A stretch of DNA of 64,000 nt from Clostridium sp. 'White wine YQ' (GTDB taxonomy: Bacteria > Bacillota > Clostridia > Clostridiales > Clostridiaceae). A model generated the notes under the pieces. The model was not told the DNA's origin. It saw only the letters and a list, made by a program, of their open reading frames with translations, and did not search any database. Shown here piece after piece: positions 47,224 to 57,887 of this stretch; the first letter of the stretch is position 1; each line of letters begins with the position of its first letter. The stretch covers positions 186,001 to 250,000 of the forward strand of contig NZ_JAQYUU010000007.1 in NCBI RefSeq assembly GCF_028728205.1, written 5' to 3'. Made by a program: the position numbers and the translations under genes.

Positions 47224-48483
47224 TTATCTTTTTTGTGCTGATGGGAATAAATATTCTATACAAAGCATAATATTATCAGTTATTGTCTTAATTCTGGATT
47301 TATTCATTGTCTCAAAAGTAGCTGTTAAATAATCTTCACTTTCACTTCCAAAGGATTCTAATGCCTTTATTTTAAGATTATATTTTGTATTTTTCATAAG
47401 CCCTGTTAACTTAACAGATAGTTTAGTCTTTGACTTATTTAAATAAAAATCTGAAAAAGCTAAAAATTCCTTATGAATTTTACCGGTAATTTTATTAATA
47501 ACCTCAATTTTATAAGAATGAATAAAATCTTTATGCTTTCCTTGATTAAATATTATAGTTACTGAATCACTTGTAACTTCTTTTAATTTAACCATTTTAC
47601 CTTTAAAGTATGGTTTAATTCCACGTTTGTACCTATCATCGGTATATTTAAACTTAGACTTATCTCCAATACCTTCTAACACCCATGGAGTATTTATAAT
47701 CTTTTCATTAACAAAATCTATGGCTTCAATTATAACTTTATTGTCTTCAGATACATTTATTAATAATCCTTGTGAAAACTCATCAGCTCTTGGTGGAATA
47801 CTTCCATTCACCTTTCCTTTTTCCATCTCTATATAGCTAACAGATGCAGTTCCTATAGATGTGAAATCTCTTTGGTGTATCGATCTAGGATCATTTAAAG
47901 GGTGATGTGAATGTCCTGTAAAAGTTACTACCTGAGGATAATCTTTCAAAACCTTGTAAAATGATTTATTACTCCACTCTTCACTTCCATACACAGTATC
48001 TTTTATATGCTGGTGAACTGTAAAAAATATTGGTTTCTTAGGATCATCACTTTTTGCTATCTCAAGTCTTTCTTTAACCCATTTCAATAATTTTGAAGTA
48101 AAGTGCCCATCTCTCCATCTTCCTTCTGTGCTTACAGAAATAAAATGGAATCCTTTTATAATCTTATGAGAATGAATTAAACCACCTGTAAATTCCTTAA
48201 ACCTTTTTTGAGCCATTTTAATAGGCAGTCCATTCCAGTAATCATGATTTCCCATAACAAAAATCTTTTCTGCACTAGGGTTTCCATATTCATTATATAT
48301 ATTTTTAAATTTAGTATATTCTGATTTTTTCCCTCCATGAGTAATGTCTCCTGCAATAATCATGGCATCTAATTCAGGTCTTAATCTATTTACTACTTCT
48401 AAAGCTTTTTTAAATTTTTTTTCATCTTTTGTAGTTTTACTTTTTAGATGAATGTCACTTATTACAGCAAATGATATATTCAT
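47224..48483 (-). CDS. Calcineurin-like metallophosphoesterase
   Basis: 419 aa. Two-metal phosphoesterase motifs are complete: FAVISDIHLK (D-x-H), IIAGDITHGGK (GD), FVMGNHDYWNG (GNHD), TVHQHIKD and FTGHSHHPLN (GHxH). The C-terminal 130 residues look like a beta-rich, fibronectin-like domain (SVTIIFNQGK, TKYNLKIKALESFGS). No signal peptide, so probably cytoplasmic. Substrate unknown: nucleotides, phosphoproteins and phosphodiesters are all handled by this superfamily. Confidence 0.88.
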   Translation of the reverse strand: MNISFAVISDIHLKSKTTKDEKKFKKALEVVNRLRPELDAMIIAGDITHGGKKSEYTKFKNIYNEYGNPSAEKIFVMGNHDYWNGLPIKMAQKRFKEFTGGLIHSHKIIKGFHFISVSTEGRWRDGHFTSKLLKWVKERLEIAKSDDPKKPIFFTVHQHIKDTVYGSEEWSNKSFYKVLKDYPQVVTFTGHSHHPLNDPRSIHQRDFTSIGTASVSYIEMEKGKVNGSIPPRADEFSQGLLINVSEDNKVIIEAIDFVNEKIINTPWVLEGIGDKSKFKYTDDRYKRGIKPYFKGKMVKLKEVTSDSVTIIFNQGKHKDFIHSYKIEVINKITGKIHKEFLAFSDFYLNKSKTKLSVKLTGLMKNTKYNLKIKALESFGSESEDYLTATFETMNKSRIKTITDNIMLCIEYLFPSAQKR

Positions 48484-48648
48484 TTCTTTATTCTCCTTTG
48501 AAATAAGTCATCCAAAAATTATATATTGAAATATATTCAATATTATAGCCAGAAGTTCATTTATGGTAGGTTTTTCAAGGTATAATTTTTGTTTCATTAG
48601 TATAATTTTAAGCTAATTATATCAACTTATCTAATTTATTTAAATAGG

Positions 48649-48684
48649 AAAACCGTAACAAAAATGCATTTTATTACGGTTTTA
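48649..48684 (-). terminator. Terminator of glmM
   Basis: AAAACCGTAA / TTACGGTTTT, leftward reading ends TTTTCC. 48484-48648 is AT-rich with no gene. Confidence 0.8.
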
Positions 48685-48715
48685 CAATCTAGTAATATTA
48701 AATTTTAATTATATA

Positions 48716-50065
48716 CTAAGCATTAGCTTTTTTTAATATTAATGCTGCTAATTCGTTAGCCATTTTATCAATTTCTTCTTGATCTTCTCCTTCTAACATA
48801 ACTCTAACTAGTGGTTCTGTACCTGAAGGTCTAATCAGTACTCTTCCGCAACCATGAAGTGCTTCCTCTATCTTCTTTATTTCACCTTTAATTTCTTCAT
48901 CTGTTTCATGAATATCTTTTTTATCATTAGGAACTTTAGCATTAACTAAAACCTGTGGTAGTTGATGCATTATACTTGCTAATTCACTTAATGATTTTCC
49001 ACTTCTCTTAATTGTTGAAGCAACTTGTAATGCAGTAACTAATCCATCTCCAGTAGTATTATATTCTAAGAATATAATATGTCCTGATTGTTCTCCTCCC
49101 AATACATGGCCACTTTTCATCATTTCTTCTAAAACATATCTATCTCCAACCTTAGTTATAGACGTTTTGATTCCTTCCTTTTCACAAGCAAGCATTAGTC
49201 CTAAGTTACTCATTACAGTAACAACTAAAGTGTCATCCTTTAATCTTCCCAATTCCTTAAGATGCTTTGCACATAAAGTCATTATAAAATCGCCGTCAAT
49301 TAATTTACCAGTTTCATCTACTGCTAAACATCTATCAGCATCTCCGTCAAATGCAAACCCTACATGACACCCTTTTCTAACTACATAATCCATTAGCTCT
49401 TCTGGATGCGTTGATCCACATTTTTCATTTATATTAGTTCCATCTGGATTATCATTTATTACATATACCTCTGCTCCAAGATCTCTGAAAGCTTTAACTG
49501 CAGCTGAGTAACATGCTCCATTAGCACAATCTAGTGCAACCTTTATTCCTCTCAAATCTACAGAAATAGTTTCTTTAGCAAATTCTATATAATCTTCTAA
49601 TGCACCTACTTCTTCTATTCTTCTTCCTAAATCAGGTCCTATTGGTGAAGGTACTTCCTTAAATCCTGTTTCTATTACTCTTTGTATTTCATCTTCTAAT
49701 TCATCAGAAAGTTTATATCCTTTATCATCAAAAAACTTAATTCCATTATATTCAACCGGATTATGAGATGCTGAAATCATTACCCCTGCATCTGCTCCAT
49801 ATTTTCTTGTTAAGTATGCCACAGCTGGTGTTGGTATAACCCCTAATGAAATAGCTTCTGCTCCAACAGAAAGTATACCTGCAATTAGCGCTGATTCTAA
49901 CATATCTCCTGAAATTCTAGTGTCTTTAGCAACTAAAATCTTCGGTTTATGAGTTCCCTCTGTTAATACATAAGCCCCTGCTCTACCTAAGTTATATGCT
50001 AACTCTGATGTAAGCTCTGTATTTGCTATTCCTCTTACCCCATCTGTTCCAAACATTCTTCCCAT
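48716..50065 (-). CDS. glmM: Phosphoglucosamine mutase
   Basis: Interconverts glucosamine-6-phosphate and glucosamine-1-phosphate, the step after GlmS. 449 aa. Start [19 protein letters not shown], the phosphoserine loop in [15 protein letters not shown], the metal loop FDGDADRC and the phosphate-binding [12 protein letters not shown] are present. In many Firmicutes glmM follows cdaA-cdaR directly; here about 9.5 kb of other genes lie between. Confidence 0.97.
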   Translation of the reverse strand: MGRMFGTDGVRGIANTELTSELAYNLGRAGAYVLTEGTHKPKILVAKDTRISGDMLESALIAGILSVGAEAISLGVIPTPAVAYLTRKYGADAGVMISASHNPVEYNGIKFFDDKGYKLSDELEDEIQRVIETGFKEVPSPIGPDLGRRIEEVGALEDYIEFAKETISVDLRGIKVALDCANGACYSAAVKAFRDLGAEVYVINDNPDGTNINEKCGSTHPEELMDYVVRKGCHVGFAFDGDADRCLAVDETGKLIDGDFIMTLCAKHLKELGRLKDDTLVVTVMSNLGLMLACEKEGIKTSITKVGDRYVLEEMMKSGHVLGGEQSGHIIFLEYNTTGDGLVTALQVASTIKRSGKSLSELASIMHQLPQVLVNAKVPNDKKDIHETDEEIKGEIKKIEEALHGCGRVLIRPSGTEPLVRVMLEGEDQEEIDKMANELAALILKKANA

Positions 50066-50218
50066 ATAAAATTACCTCACTCTTTCGTTTTAAGTAATAA
50101 ATTTTTCACAAATATAATTATACAAAAAATATTTCTTCCATACAACTTTACAATATAAACATTTTCATAAAGTCCACCTACTTCACTTTATGTATGACCT
50201 TATGAAAGTGTCCATAAT

Positions 50219-50250
50219 TAAGGGTAGCTCCATATAAAAGCCACCCCCTA
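50219..50250 (-). terminator. Probable terminator
   Basis: GGGTGGCT / AGCTACCC hairpin with one mismatch, downstream of the small membrane protein gene on the minus strand. Confidence 0.5.
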
Positions 50251-50255
50251 ATATT

Positions 50256-50381
50256 CTACTTATTCTTTTTTTCTTCTAACTTATTCATTTTTTCTAACTT
50301 CTCAATTTTTATATTCATAACAATCCCACCTATTAGTAGTGCTCCTACTAATACTAAAGATATAACAACTTCGATATTCAT
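50256..50381 (-). CDS. Small membrane protein
   Basis: 41 aa: MNIEVVISLVLVGALLIGG forms one membrane helix, followed by a very charged tail (KIEKLEKMNKLEEKKNK) likely coiled-coil. GGAGG lies 6 nt before the ATG. It follows the AIM24 gene by 30 bp on the same strand, so they probably share an mRNA. Function unknown. Confidence 0.65.
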   Translation of the reverse strand: MNIEVVISLVLVGALLIGGIVMNIKIEKLEKMNKLEEKKNK

Positions 50382-50411
50382 CTTTCTTCCTCCTTACAAA
50401 CTATTTGAGCT

Positions 50412-51245
50412 TTAAACATTCGTATCTATGTCACCATGAGGTTTAGATTCATACTCTAACCCCTTTGTCTTTAGCTCATTATATATATTTTTAGTTGGAA
50501 TAAGCCATATTTGTCCTGTTCCCCTATAAACATTAAGTAATCCTTCACCTGATGCCGCTGTACCAACTATTGATTTAGTACTTTTCTCAACAGAAAATTC
50601 AATTTCACCACTTCTTAGTATAGCAAAATTACCATCCACTTTTAAAGTATCATTTATCAAAGTACACTTAAAAATTTCTTTTTCTGGAACAGGTATCTCT
50701 AAAACTACAATCCCACTTCCTGAAAGCTTAGTTTGAAAGTATCCTTCCTCACCAAAAGCCATTGCACTAATTTTCTTAACTCTTGCTGCTCCTACTTCAA
50801 TACTGCCTTCACAAGCAAAAAACAATCCATCATCAACTATTATTTCTTCATCTTCCAGCTCTATCAGTGCAAAATGTCCAAAACTAGGTTCTAAAAATAT
50901 TTCACCTGTACCTTCGCACTGTGGCTTAAATAAAGGTTCTCCTGTAACTTTACTTGCAAATAACTTTTTGCCTAATCCAACTACACCGCCTACTTTATTA
51001 CTAATAGTTATGTCACCTTTCATATAACTCAAGGTTCCTGGACCTATATTAACTGAGCTCTCATCTAAAATAATTCTAACCTGTTTTAATTTAATTCCAG
51101 CATCTCTCATATATTTTAGCTTAATGGCATTATCTATATCACTGCCACCTTCTAAAGCATCATATTGAAGTATTTGGAATGTTGAATCATTGCTCATCTC
51201 ACTAAGCATTGTAAGCTTATTGGTTATATTAAGCGAAGTTCTCAC
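50412..51245 (-). CDS. AIM24 family protein
   Basis: 277 aa of the DUF124/AIM24 (TIGR00266-like) family, a beta-helical fold of unknown function in bacteria. Landmarks include SYMKGDITISNKVGG, LFASKVTGEPLFKPQCEGTG, IIVDDGLFFACEGSIEVG, and the C-terminal GEGLLNVYRGTGQIWL. Length is usual. It is transcribed ahead of the 41-aa membrane protein. Confidence 0.85.
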   Translation of the reverse strand: MRTSLNITNKLTMLSEMSNDSTFQILQYDALEGGSDIDNAIKLKYMRDAGIKLKQVRIILDESSVNIGPGTLSYMKGDITISNKVGGVVGLGKKLFASKVTGEPLFKPQCEGTGEIFLEPSFGHFALIELEDEEIIVDDGLFFACEGSIEVGAARVKKISAMAFGEEGYFQTKLSGSGIVVLEIPVPEKEIFKCTLINDTLKVDGNFAILRSGEIEFSVEKSTKSIVGTAASGEGLLNVYRGTGQIWLIPTKNIYNELKTKGLEYESKPHGDIDTNV

Positions 51246-51406
51246 TGAATCACCTCTTTTAATTGATAATATTATTTTACAACCTTTAACAAAATTTCAC
51301 AACTAATAATACTACCTGATAATTTTAATTTTTTATAAAAACATTATTAATGAGAGCTAACTTTGAGTTGTCCTCCAAAATCAGCTCCCACTATACCTTT
51401 AAACCA

Positions 51407-53188
51407 TTATTTTATACTTTTACTTAGTTCTATGAACTCTTCTATATCTTCTTCTATTGTCTTGAGAGAGCTTCTCCAAAAATCTACGTTTGTTATATCT
51501 ATTTCCATAACCTTAGCCACATCTTCAAGCTTATTTCTTCCAGTGATAGCTAATAATTTCTCATAGTCTTCTGTGAACTTTTCTCCACTATTTAAATATT
51601 TAGCATATAATCCTTTTGCAAATAATAATCCAAATGCATAAGGGAAATTATAAAAATTACTATCTACATAATAATAGTGTGGCTTCCAAGTCCACATATA
51701 TGGATGAAGATAATTTTCATCTAATCCATCCCCATAAGCTTCTTTTTGTGCCTTTATCATTATCTCTTTAATTTCATCCGCAGATAATGCTCCATTTCTT
51801 CTTCTTTCAAATACTTCGCTTTCAAAAAGGAATCTTGAATATATATCAACTATTACTTGAGTACATCCACTTATTTCTGTTTCAAGTATTGAGAAAGCTT
51901 CTTGAGGATTTCCATTCTTAATTCCTGCTTTCTTTACTATTGTTTCACAAAAAGTTGATGCTGTCTCTGCAATTGGCATTGGATAATCAGAGTTTAATAC
52001 TTTTTCCTTCCTTAGGCATTCCCCATGGAATCCATGTCCAAGTTCATGAGCAAGTGTTACAACATCATTAAAAGAATTTCCATAGTTTAAAAGTATTCTG
52101 CTTTCTCCAATGAAGTGAAGATTTTCACAGAAACCTCCCCCTACTTTCCCTTCCTTTGGCATAAAATCTATCCATTCATTTTCATAGGCCCTTCTTGCAA
52201 AATCTCCAAGATGTTTACTGAATGTTCTAAAATTATCTTCTACAAAAGCTTTTCCTCTTTCACAATCAAATTCCATGTCCCCCTCAGATACTGGAGCATA
52301 CAATTCGTAAAAAGGAAGGCCATTTTTATATCCTAATATCTCAGCTTTTTTTCTTAAATATTTTCTAAAACTAGGAAGATATTCTTTCATTGCTGTCATC
52401 ATTGCATTTAGAGTTTTTTCTTCCATCCTAGAATTTATAAGTGTCATCTCTAAAGGAGATTTATATCCCCTCATATCACTTATAGTAAGTGCTTCTCCTT
52501 TGATAGCATTTAAAGCAGCTGCCACTCCATCTTCCACTTTTTTATAGGATTTAATTTCAGCCTCATATGCTTTTTTCCTTATTTCCTTATCTTTGTCATA
52601 AGCCATTGTAAGTACAACAGTTAATGGTAGTTTTTTAATTTCTCCATCCATCTCTATTTCTACCTGAAGATTTGAAATCAATGAATCTTTAAGTTTAAGC
52701 CAAGCAGTAGAACCAGTATTCTGCATTTTAGCTATAACCCCTTCTTCTTTATCACTTAAAACATATTTGTTCATTTCAATCTTTTCCCTTAAGAAAAACT
52801 CATGTTCCTTAAGAATTTTAGATGAAGAAATTAACTTATCAATATGTTTTATTCCTCCAAGCCATTTATCTAATTTTGCATTTGCTTCCGCCATATTACT
52901 TACATTTTGATTTAATATATCAGATGCTTTTAACGCTTCTGAATTCTTAGTATTTACACTTAATGAAAGTTCGATAAAGGATCCAAGTTTAAAGAAATAG
53001 TTCTTTAATTCACTAGTTTTTTCTATATAATCTTCTATCTTTTTTAATAAATCTTCATAATTACTTGTTACCTTGTCCGCCCAAGTATTATATTCATCAA
53101 TTAAACTACTTGTATTTCTTAAATCTTCTCTAAACTCATGACTTTCAAAAGATTCGTATAATTCTTTTAAACTCCAATTCAAGCTCAT
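51407..53188 (-). CDS. pepF: Oligoendopeptidase F (M3 metallopeptidase)
   Basis: 593-aa cytoplasmic zinc peptidase that trims peptides. The zinc site is TLAHELGHGFHG about two thirds along, with the downstream glutamate in IAETASTFCE. An N-terminal helical PepF-type domain and the C-terminal YFYN-type substrate region (YVDSNFYNFPYAFGLLFAKG) are intact. Monocistronic by spacing. Confidence 0.93.
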   Translation of the reverse strand: MSLNWSLKELYESFESHEFREDLRNTSSLIDEYNTWADKVTSNYEDLLKKIEDYIEKTSELKNYFFKLGSFIELSLSVNTKNSEALKASDILNQNVSNMAEANAKLDKWLGGIKHIDKLISSSKILKEHEFFLREKIEMNKYVLSDKEEGVIAKMQNTGSTAWLKLKDSLISNLQVEIEMDGEIKKLPLTVVLTMAYDKDKEIRKKAYEAEIKSYKKVEDGVAAALNAIKGEALTISDMRGYKSPLEMTLINSRMEEKTLNAMMTAMKEYLPSFRKYLRKKAEILGYKNGLPFYELYAPVSEGDMEFDCERGKAFVEDNFRTFSKHLGDFARRAYENEWIDFMPKEGKVGGGFCENLHFIGESRILLNYGNSFNDVVTLAHELGHGFHGECLRKEKVLNSDYPMPIAETASTFCETIVKKAGIKNGNPQEAFSILETEISGCTQVIVDIYSRFLFESEVFERRRNGALSADEIKEIMIKAQKEAYGDGLDENYLHPYMWTWKPHYYYVDSNFYNFPYAFGLLFAKGLYAKYLNSGEKFTEDYEKLLAITGRNKLEDVAKVMEIDITNVDFWRSSLKTIEEDIEEFIELSKSIK

Positions 53189-53292
53189 ATTATCCCTCCT
53201 ACAACCTTATAAGAATTTAACTTAATAGCTAAATATTTACTTAAATTATATCATAAGTTTATCCATTAATAGAGGAATATATGAGTAACTTG

Positions 53293-54522
53293 TTATATTA
53301 ATATATCTCTCTTAGTGAATACTACATGAGATATTATATAAAATACTATAGTTGTTATTATCATTACTGCAATCCCAAAAGCTAACGTCATGTTGGGGTT
53401 ATTATACTGAACTGCCATATACCCACTTAAAAGTCCACCTGCATCTCCATAAGATGTAAATAGGAAATTAGCAATCTTTTTAACTGGAGATAGAACTTGA
53501 GATAATATTTGTACCAATGTAAATAATGATGTAGTAACTGCCATAGAAATCATACTAGTTTTAAATAGTGATGAAATCAAAAATACAAATGCACAGCATG
53601 CAACTATAAATAAAATCTGTACAAGAAACATTCTAATTGTGAAATTCCACTGTGGTATCATTTCACCAGTACCTGCAACTTGAACTAACTGATGTCCTCC
53701 TCCTTCTTGAGCCTTACTCATATCAAATGCATATTTAGCATTAAACATAATTGGCATTTTTGCATATCCAAATCCCTTAGTTAACCCTATTAATAAGAAC
53801 GCCACTACTTCAATTGATAATATTAGACTTACACAACTTATAACTACTGCTATAAACTTTGATAATAATACCTTTCCTCTTGAAACTGGTTGTATAATTA
53901 AAAATTTCATAGTTGGAGGTGTAAATTCTCCTGATACCATATCACTCATAAATATTGCAATACCTACTGCTAAGAATACCATTCCTAAAATTTGTATTAT
54001 TTGCTCAATGAAATTGTACCCTTTAATCTGCCATGACTCTATAGGTTTTAAATCATTAGTCTTATAATAATTTAATTCATCTAATCTTGTTTTAAGTTGA
54101 CTCTTATACCTATCAGGTTGTGTTTCATCATTTATTTGTTGCTTTAAACTAGTTATTTCTTGGTCTAGATTTGCTTTCCAATCGTCTGTAACAGTACCTT
54201 CTTTTATTTGTTTTTCTAATTTATCTAGTGCTGCTTGAGCCCTATCTATGCTTAACTTGAGATCATTCTTCTTAGCTTCAACGCTGCTATCAGAAGCTGA
54301 TTTTGCTTCAAGCTGCTTCATATCTTGATTCAACCAGCTTATATTTTCCTTTAATGTCGCTACTCTTCCTTCAGGTGAATTTGCCTTTTTTGCTCTATTT
54401 TCACTTATGTTATTCCCTATAAACAATAGTGCTACAAAGGCTACAAATAATATTGAGACTACATAGGTTTTTCCTCTACCGAATATCTTTCTTAATTCAT
54501 TTTTAGTTAATGTAAATAACAT
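53293..54522 (-). CDS. ABC-2 type transporter permease
   Basis: 409 aa. First helix VSILFVAFVALLFIGN, then a 110-residue charged coiled coil outside or inside the membrane (LKENISWLNQDMKQLEAKSA, LKQQINDETQ), then five helices of an ABC-2 permease including QIIQILGMVFLAVGIAIF. The coiled-coil insertion is typical of lantibiotic-immunity/stress exporters of clostridia. It shares one nucleotide with the upstream ATPase stop codon, so the two are coupled. Confidence 0.85.
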   Translation of the reverse strand: MLFTLTKNELRKIFGRGKTYVVSILFVAFVALLFIGNNISENRAKKANSPEGRVATLKENISWLNQDMKQLEAKSASDSSVEAKKNDLKLSIDRAQAALDKLEKQIKEGTVTDDWKANLDQEITSLKQQINDETQPDRYKSQLKTRLDELNYYKTNDLKPIESWQIKGYNFIEQIIQILGMVFLAVGIAIFMSDMVSGEFTPPTMKFLIIQPVSRGKVLLSKFIAVVISCVSLILSIEVVAFLLIGLTKGFGYAKMPIMFNAKYAFDMSKAQEGGGHQLVQVAGTGEMIPQWNFTIRMFLVQILFIVACCAFVFLISSLFKTSMISMAVTTSLFTLVQILSQVLSPVKKIANFLFTSYGDAGGLLSGYMAVQYNNPNMTLAFGIAVMIITTIVFYIISHVVFTKRDILI

Positions 54523-55433
54523 TACCTTACCCCTCCTTCCACAAGTTCCATATATCTCTGTTCTAGCCCTTTGTGTTTTCTATAAATCTCTATAATTTCT
54601 ATATCTTTAGCTACCAATTCTTGTATTAACTTAGGGGAACTACCTTTGTCTATGGAAACTACAACTTCTCCATCATATATATTAACACTATGAATAACTT
54701 CTAACTCCTTGATAACCTTAACAGCCTTATCATCATCAGTAGTAACAACAACCATAGTATCTTTTTGGGTCGCTACTCCATCTTCATTTACCTTCTCAAC
54801 TGACTTAATTTCTCCACCATTTATAAATGCAACTCTGTCACACAAATGTTGTACTTCACTTAATATATGTGAAGAAACAAATACAGACATTCCTCTTTCT
54901 TTTGCTGCCTTCTTTACAATTTCTCTAAAATCTAATATTCCTGATGGATCTAGTCCATTTGTAGGTTCATCTAATATCATAAGCTTTGGATTTCCAAGTA
55001 ATGCAGCTCCTAACCCTAGTCTCTGTTTCATACCTAAAGAATATTTCTTAACCTTATCACCTATTCTATTTTCTAAACCTATAAGTTTAATTATTTCCTC
55101 AACATCTTCTTTAGGTACTTTTCTTATTCTCGCAATTTGCATAAGGTTTTCTCTTCCAGAAAGATATCCATAAAGTTCCGGATTTTCAACTACAGCACCT
55201 AAATTAGCTAATGCTTTTTCTCTATCTTTTTGTATATCATGCCCTAAGATTTGTATAGTTCCCTCATTAGGGGCAATAAGTCCTACAAGCATTCTTATAG
55301 TTGTGGTTTTACCTGCACCATTTGGTCCTAGAAATCCGAATATCTCTCCTTCTTCTACTGAAAAAGAAATACCCTTTATGATTTCTTTCTTACCTAGTTT
55401 CTTTTTTACATTTTTTACTTCTAATACTTTCAT
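54522..55433 (-). CDS. ABC-2 transporter ATP-binding protein
   Basis: 303 aa. Walker A GPNGAGKTT, signature YSLGMKQRLGLGAALLG, Walker B LMILDEPTNGLDPSG, switch VSSHIL. The C-terminal 80 residues (from VVTTDDDKAVKVIKE) form the regulatory domain common to BcrA-type drug/peptide exporters. It works with the permease that overlaps it. GAGGAAG site before ATG. Confidence 0.9.
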   Translation of the reverse strand: MKVLEVKNVKKKLGKKEIIKGISFSVEEGEIFGFLGPNGAGKTTTIRMLVGLIAPNEGTIQILGHDIQKDREKALANLGAVVENPELYGYLSGRENLMQIARIRKVPKEDVEEIIKLIGLENRIGDKVKKYSLGMKQRLGLGAALLGNPKLMILDEPTNGLDPSGILDFREIVKKAAKERGMSVFVSSHILSEVQHLCDRVAFINGGEIKSVEKVNEDGVATQKDTMVVVTTDDDKAVKVIKELEVIHSVNIYDGEVVVSIDKGSSPKLIQELVAKDIEIIEIYRKHKGLEQRYMELVEGGVR

Positions 55434-55567
55434 TCATCTTCCTCCCCTCACCTAACTTATGTTACCAATTAATTCTAATTATTAAATTAACAATCCCTTA
55501 AGTTTTTCTTAAAATAAAAGTATAAAAATCCTAAGAGTCCTTCATAAAAATGAAATATTTTAGAAAA

Positions 55568-55612
55568 AAAAAAAAAAAAAAATAGTAGAAATCAAAGGAT
55601 TTCTACTATTTT
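55568..55612 (-). terminator. Terminator of ptb-buk with long A/T tract
   Basis: AATAGTAGAAATC / GGATTTCTACTATT hairpin, followed leftwards by about 18 U residues, an unusually long tract and a likely length-variable site. Confidence 0.9.
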
Positions 55613-55632
55613 AAATATATAATAATTCTATT

Positions 55633-56700
55633 TTAATATTCTTTAGCTGTTTCTTCTCCGCTAAGAACTCTTATAGCACCTTGTGCTAAAGCTAAAAGCT
55701 CATCTTCTCCTGGATATACTACAACTGGTGCAATCCAGCTAACTTTCTTTTCTATAGCTTCAGTAACTTCCTTACCATATGCGATACCGCCAGTAAGAAT
55801 TATAGCATCTATTTTACCTTCTAACACTACTGAATATTCTCCAATAGCTTTTGTAACTTGATGAATAAATGCTCCATAAACTAACTTTGCTTCTTCATTT
55901 CCTTCATGAACTAACTTCGAAACATCTCTAGCATCGTTAGTATTTAGGTAAGCTACATATCCACCTTTACCAACTATTTTTTTATAAAGTTCATCTTCAG
56001 TGTATTTTCCACTAAAGCATAATTTAATTAAGTCTCCAGCAGGAGTTGATCCTGCTCTTTCTGGAGAAAATGGACCTTCTCCATCTAAAGTATTATTTAC
56101 ATCAATAATTCTACCAGCTTTATGAGCTCCTACAGATACTCCTCCACCCATATGAACAACAACTAAGTTAACATCTTCATATTTTTTATTATGTTCTTTA
56201 GCATATCTTTTTGCTACAGCTTTTTGGTTTAATGCATGGAATATTGATTTTCTTGGAAGTTCAGGTACTCCTGATAATCTAGCTACATCTATTAATTCAT
56301 CAACAACAACTGGATCAACTATAAATGCATTTACTCCTATTTCTTTAGCTATTTCATTAGCCAATATAGCTCCAAGATTTGAAGCATGTTGACCATATGC
56401 TGCTACCTTTAAATCTGCTAGTAAAGCTTCATTTACATTATAAGTACCACCTGGTATAGGTTTTAGCATTCCACCTCTGCCTACTACTGCACTTAGAGAT
56501 TTAATATCAAAGTTTTTATCCGCTAAAACTTTAAGAATTACTTCTTTTCTAAAATCCTTTTGTTCAAAGATTGATGCATATTTACCTATTTCTTCTGCTG
56601 AGTGTCTTAATGTTTCTTCAAATAATTCCTTTTCATCCTCATAAACACCTATTTTGGTAGATGTAGAGCCTGGATTAATGATTAATAGTTTGTAAGCCAT
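55633..56700 (-). CDS. buk: Butyrate kinase
   Basis: Last step of butyrate formation, butyryl-phosphate + ADP to butyrate + ATP. 355 aa of the ASKHA fold: [29 protein letters not shown], and [14 protein letters not shown]. 21 bp after ptb in the same operon. Confidence 0.97.
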   Translation of the reverse strand: MAYKLLIINPGSTSTKIGVYEDEKELFEETLRHSAEEIGKYASIFEQKDFRKEVILKVLADKNFDIKSLSAVVGRGGMLKPIPGGTYNVNEALLADLKVAAYGQHASNLGAILANEIAKEIGVNAFIVDPVVVDELIDVARLSGVPELPRKSIFHALNQKAVAKRYAKEHNKKYEDVNLVVVHMGGGVSVGAHKAGRIIDVNNTLDGEGPFSPERAGSTPAGDLIKLCFSGKYTEDELYKKIVGKGGYVAYLNTNDARDVSKLVHEGNEEAKLVYGAFIHQVTKAIGEYSVVLEGKIDAIILTGGIAYGKEVTEAIEKKVSWIAPVVVYPGEDELLALAQGAIRVLSGEETAKEY

Positions 56701-56721
56701 TTTATAATCCTCCTTAAATTA

Positions 56722-57627
56722 TTATTTACTTTCTGCAACTAGTGCTGCAAGTGCTATTGAATTAACTTTAGTTTCAACAGAATCTGCTCTAGAAGTTAAT
56801 ATAACTGGAGCTGAAGTTCCTACTAAGCATCCTCCGTTTCTTGAATGAGAAAGATATGTTAAACATTTATACATTACATTTGCTGTTTCTATGTTTGGTA
56901 ATAAGAATATATCAGCTTTCCCTGCAACTTCACCAGTAACATTTTTATGATGAGCTGCTTCTTCTGATAAAGCATTGTCAAACGCTAGAGGTCCATCAAT
57001 TACACATCCCTTAATTTGTCCTCTTTCTGACATCTTAGATAATAGTGCTGCATCCACAGTAGCTGGCATATCTGGGTTTACCACCTCAACTGCACATATA
57101 GGAGCTACCTTTGGAAGTTTGATTCCGCATGCTCTAGCAACCTTAACTGAGTTATTTACTATATCAACTTTAGCTTTAAGATCTGGGTAAGTATTAAATG
57201 CTGCATCAGTTAAGAATAGTAATCTATCTAATTTATCAACTTCAAAAACTGCTACGTGAGACATTAATTTTCCAGTTCTTAATCCAACTTCTTTGTTTAA
57301 AACACTTCTTAAAAATGTAGCTGTATCAACTAAACCTTTCATTACCATATCAGCTTTTCCACTTGATACTAATTGAACAGCAAATAAAGCTGCTTTTTTA
57401 ACATCTGCTTCATGAATAATTTCAAACTTAGTTAAATCCATGTCTATCTTTTTAGCTATTTGTTCAATCTCAACTTTATTCCCTACTAAAATAGCATCTG
57501 CAAAGCCTTGATCTTTTGCTTCTTTAATAGCTTCAAGCACAGGTTCGTCTTGTGCAACCGCAACTGCAACTTTTTTTGTTTTTACACTTTGTAACTTTGA
57601 TAATAAATCGTCAAAATTCTTGCTCAT
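56722..57627 (-). CDS. ptb: Phosphate butyryltransferase
   Basis: Converts butyryl-CoA to butyryl-phosphate. 301 aa of the Pta/Ptb family, with VMKGLVDTATFLRSVLNKE and NIETANVMYKCLTYLS. First gene of ptb-buk. A Rex-type operator and repeated TTCTGAAA boxes lie upstream, which suggests redox control. Confidence 0.96.
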   Translation of the reverse strand: MSKNFDDLLSKLQSVKTKKVAVAVAQDEPVLEAIKEAKDQGFADAILVGNKVEIEQIAKKIDMDLTKFEIIHEADVKKAALFAVQLVSSGKADMVMKGLVDTATFLRSVLNKEVGLRTGKLMSHVAVFEVDKLDRLLFLTDAAFNTYPDLKAKVDIVNNSVKVARACGIKLPKVAPICAVEVVNPDMPATVDAALLSKMSERGQIKGCVIDGPLAFDNALSEEAAHHKNVTGEVAGKADIFLLPNIETANVMYKCLTYLSHSRNGGCLVGTSAPVILTSRADSVETKVNSIALAALVAESK

Positions 57628-57689
57628 TTATTACACCTCTTTTATTTATTTTAAATACTTTTCTTACGTCTTTAGTTATTTAAGGTATA

Positions 57690-57790
57690 TTTTCTGAAAT
57701 AAATTGTTAATTTTATAACAATGCATTTCAGAAATATCCAATTACTATTTTATCAGAAAAAAATCATAAAACATTATTTTTCAGAAAATT
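57690..57790 (-). promoter_or_regulatory. ptb-buk control region: Rex-type operator and TTTC(T/A)GAAA repeats
   Basis: TTGTTATAAAATTAACAA (57704-57721, minus strand) is an almost exact match to the Rex redox-sensor consensus TTGTTAANNNNTTAACAA. Four related short boxes of the type TTTCTGAAA/TTTCAGAAA lie at about 57691, 57725, 57751 and 57778, 27-34 bp apart. Rex control of butyrate genes is known in clostridia; the second motif is not assigned. Confidence 0.7.
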
Positions 57791-57838
57791 TAAATTATAT
57801 ATAATTTATTAACATAGTATAATGCGAAAATCATTTTA

Positions 57839-57877
57839 CATAGTATAAGCTTCTAAATTTTTAGAAGCTATACTATG
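57839..57877. terminator. Terminator of the flavoprotein gene, symmetrical
   Basis: CATAGTATAAGCTTCTAAA / TTTAGAAGCTATACTATG, one mismatch, centred on a TT spacer, 12 bp after the flavoprotein stop codon. Confidence 0.7.
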
Positions 57878-57887
57878 AATTGCACAT

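Noticed and set aside
55568-55582. Run of about 18 A residues as an assembly error
   Set aside because: It forms the U-tract of a well-formed terminator after buk; the exact length may vary but the feature is real.
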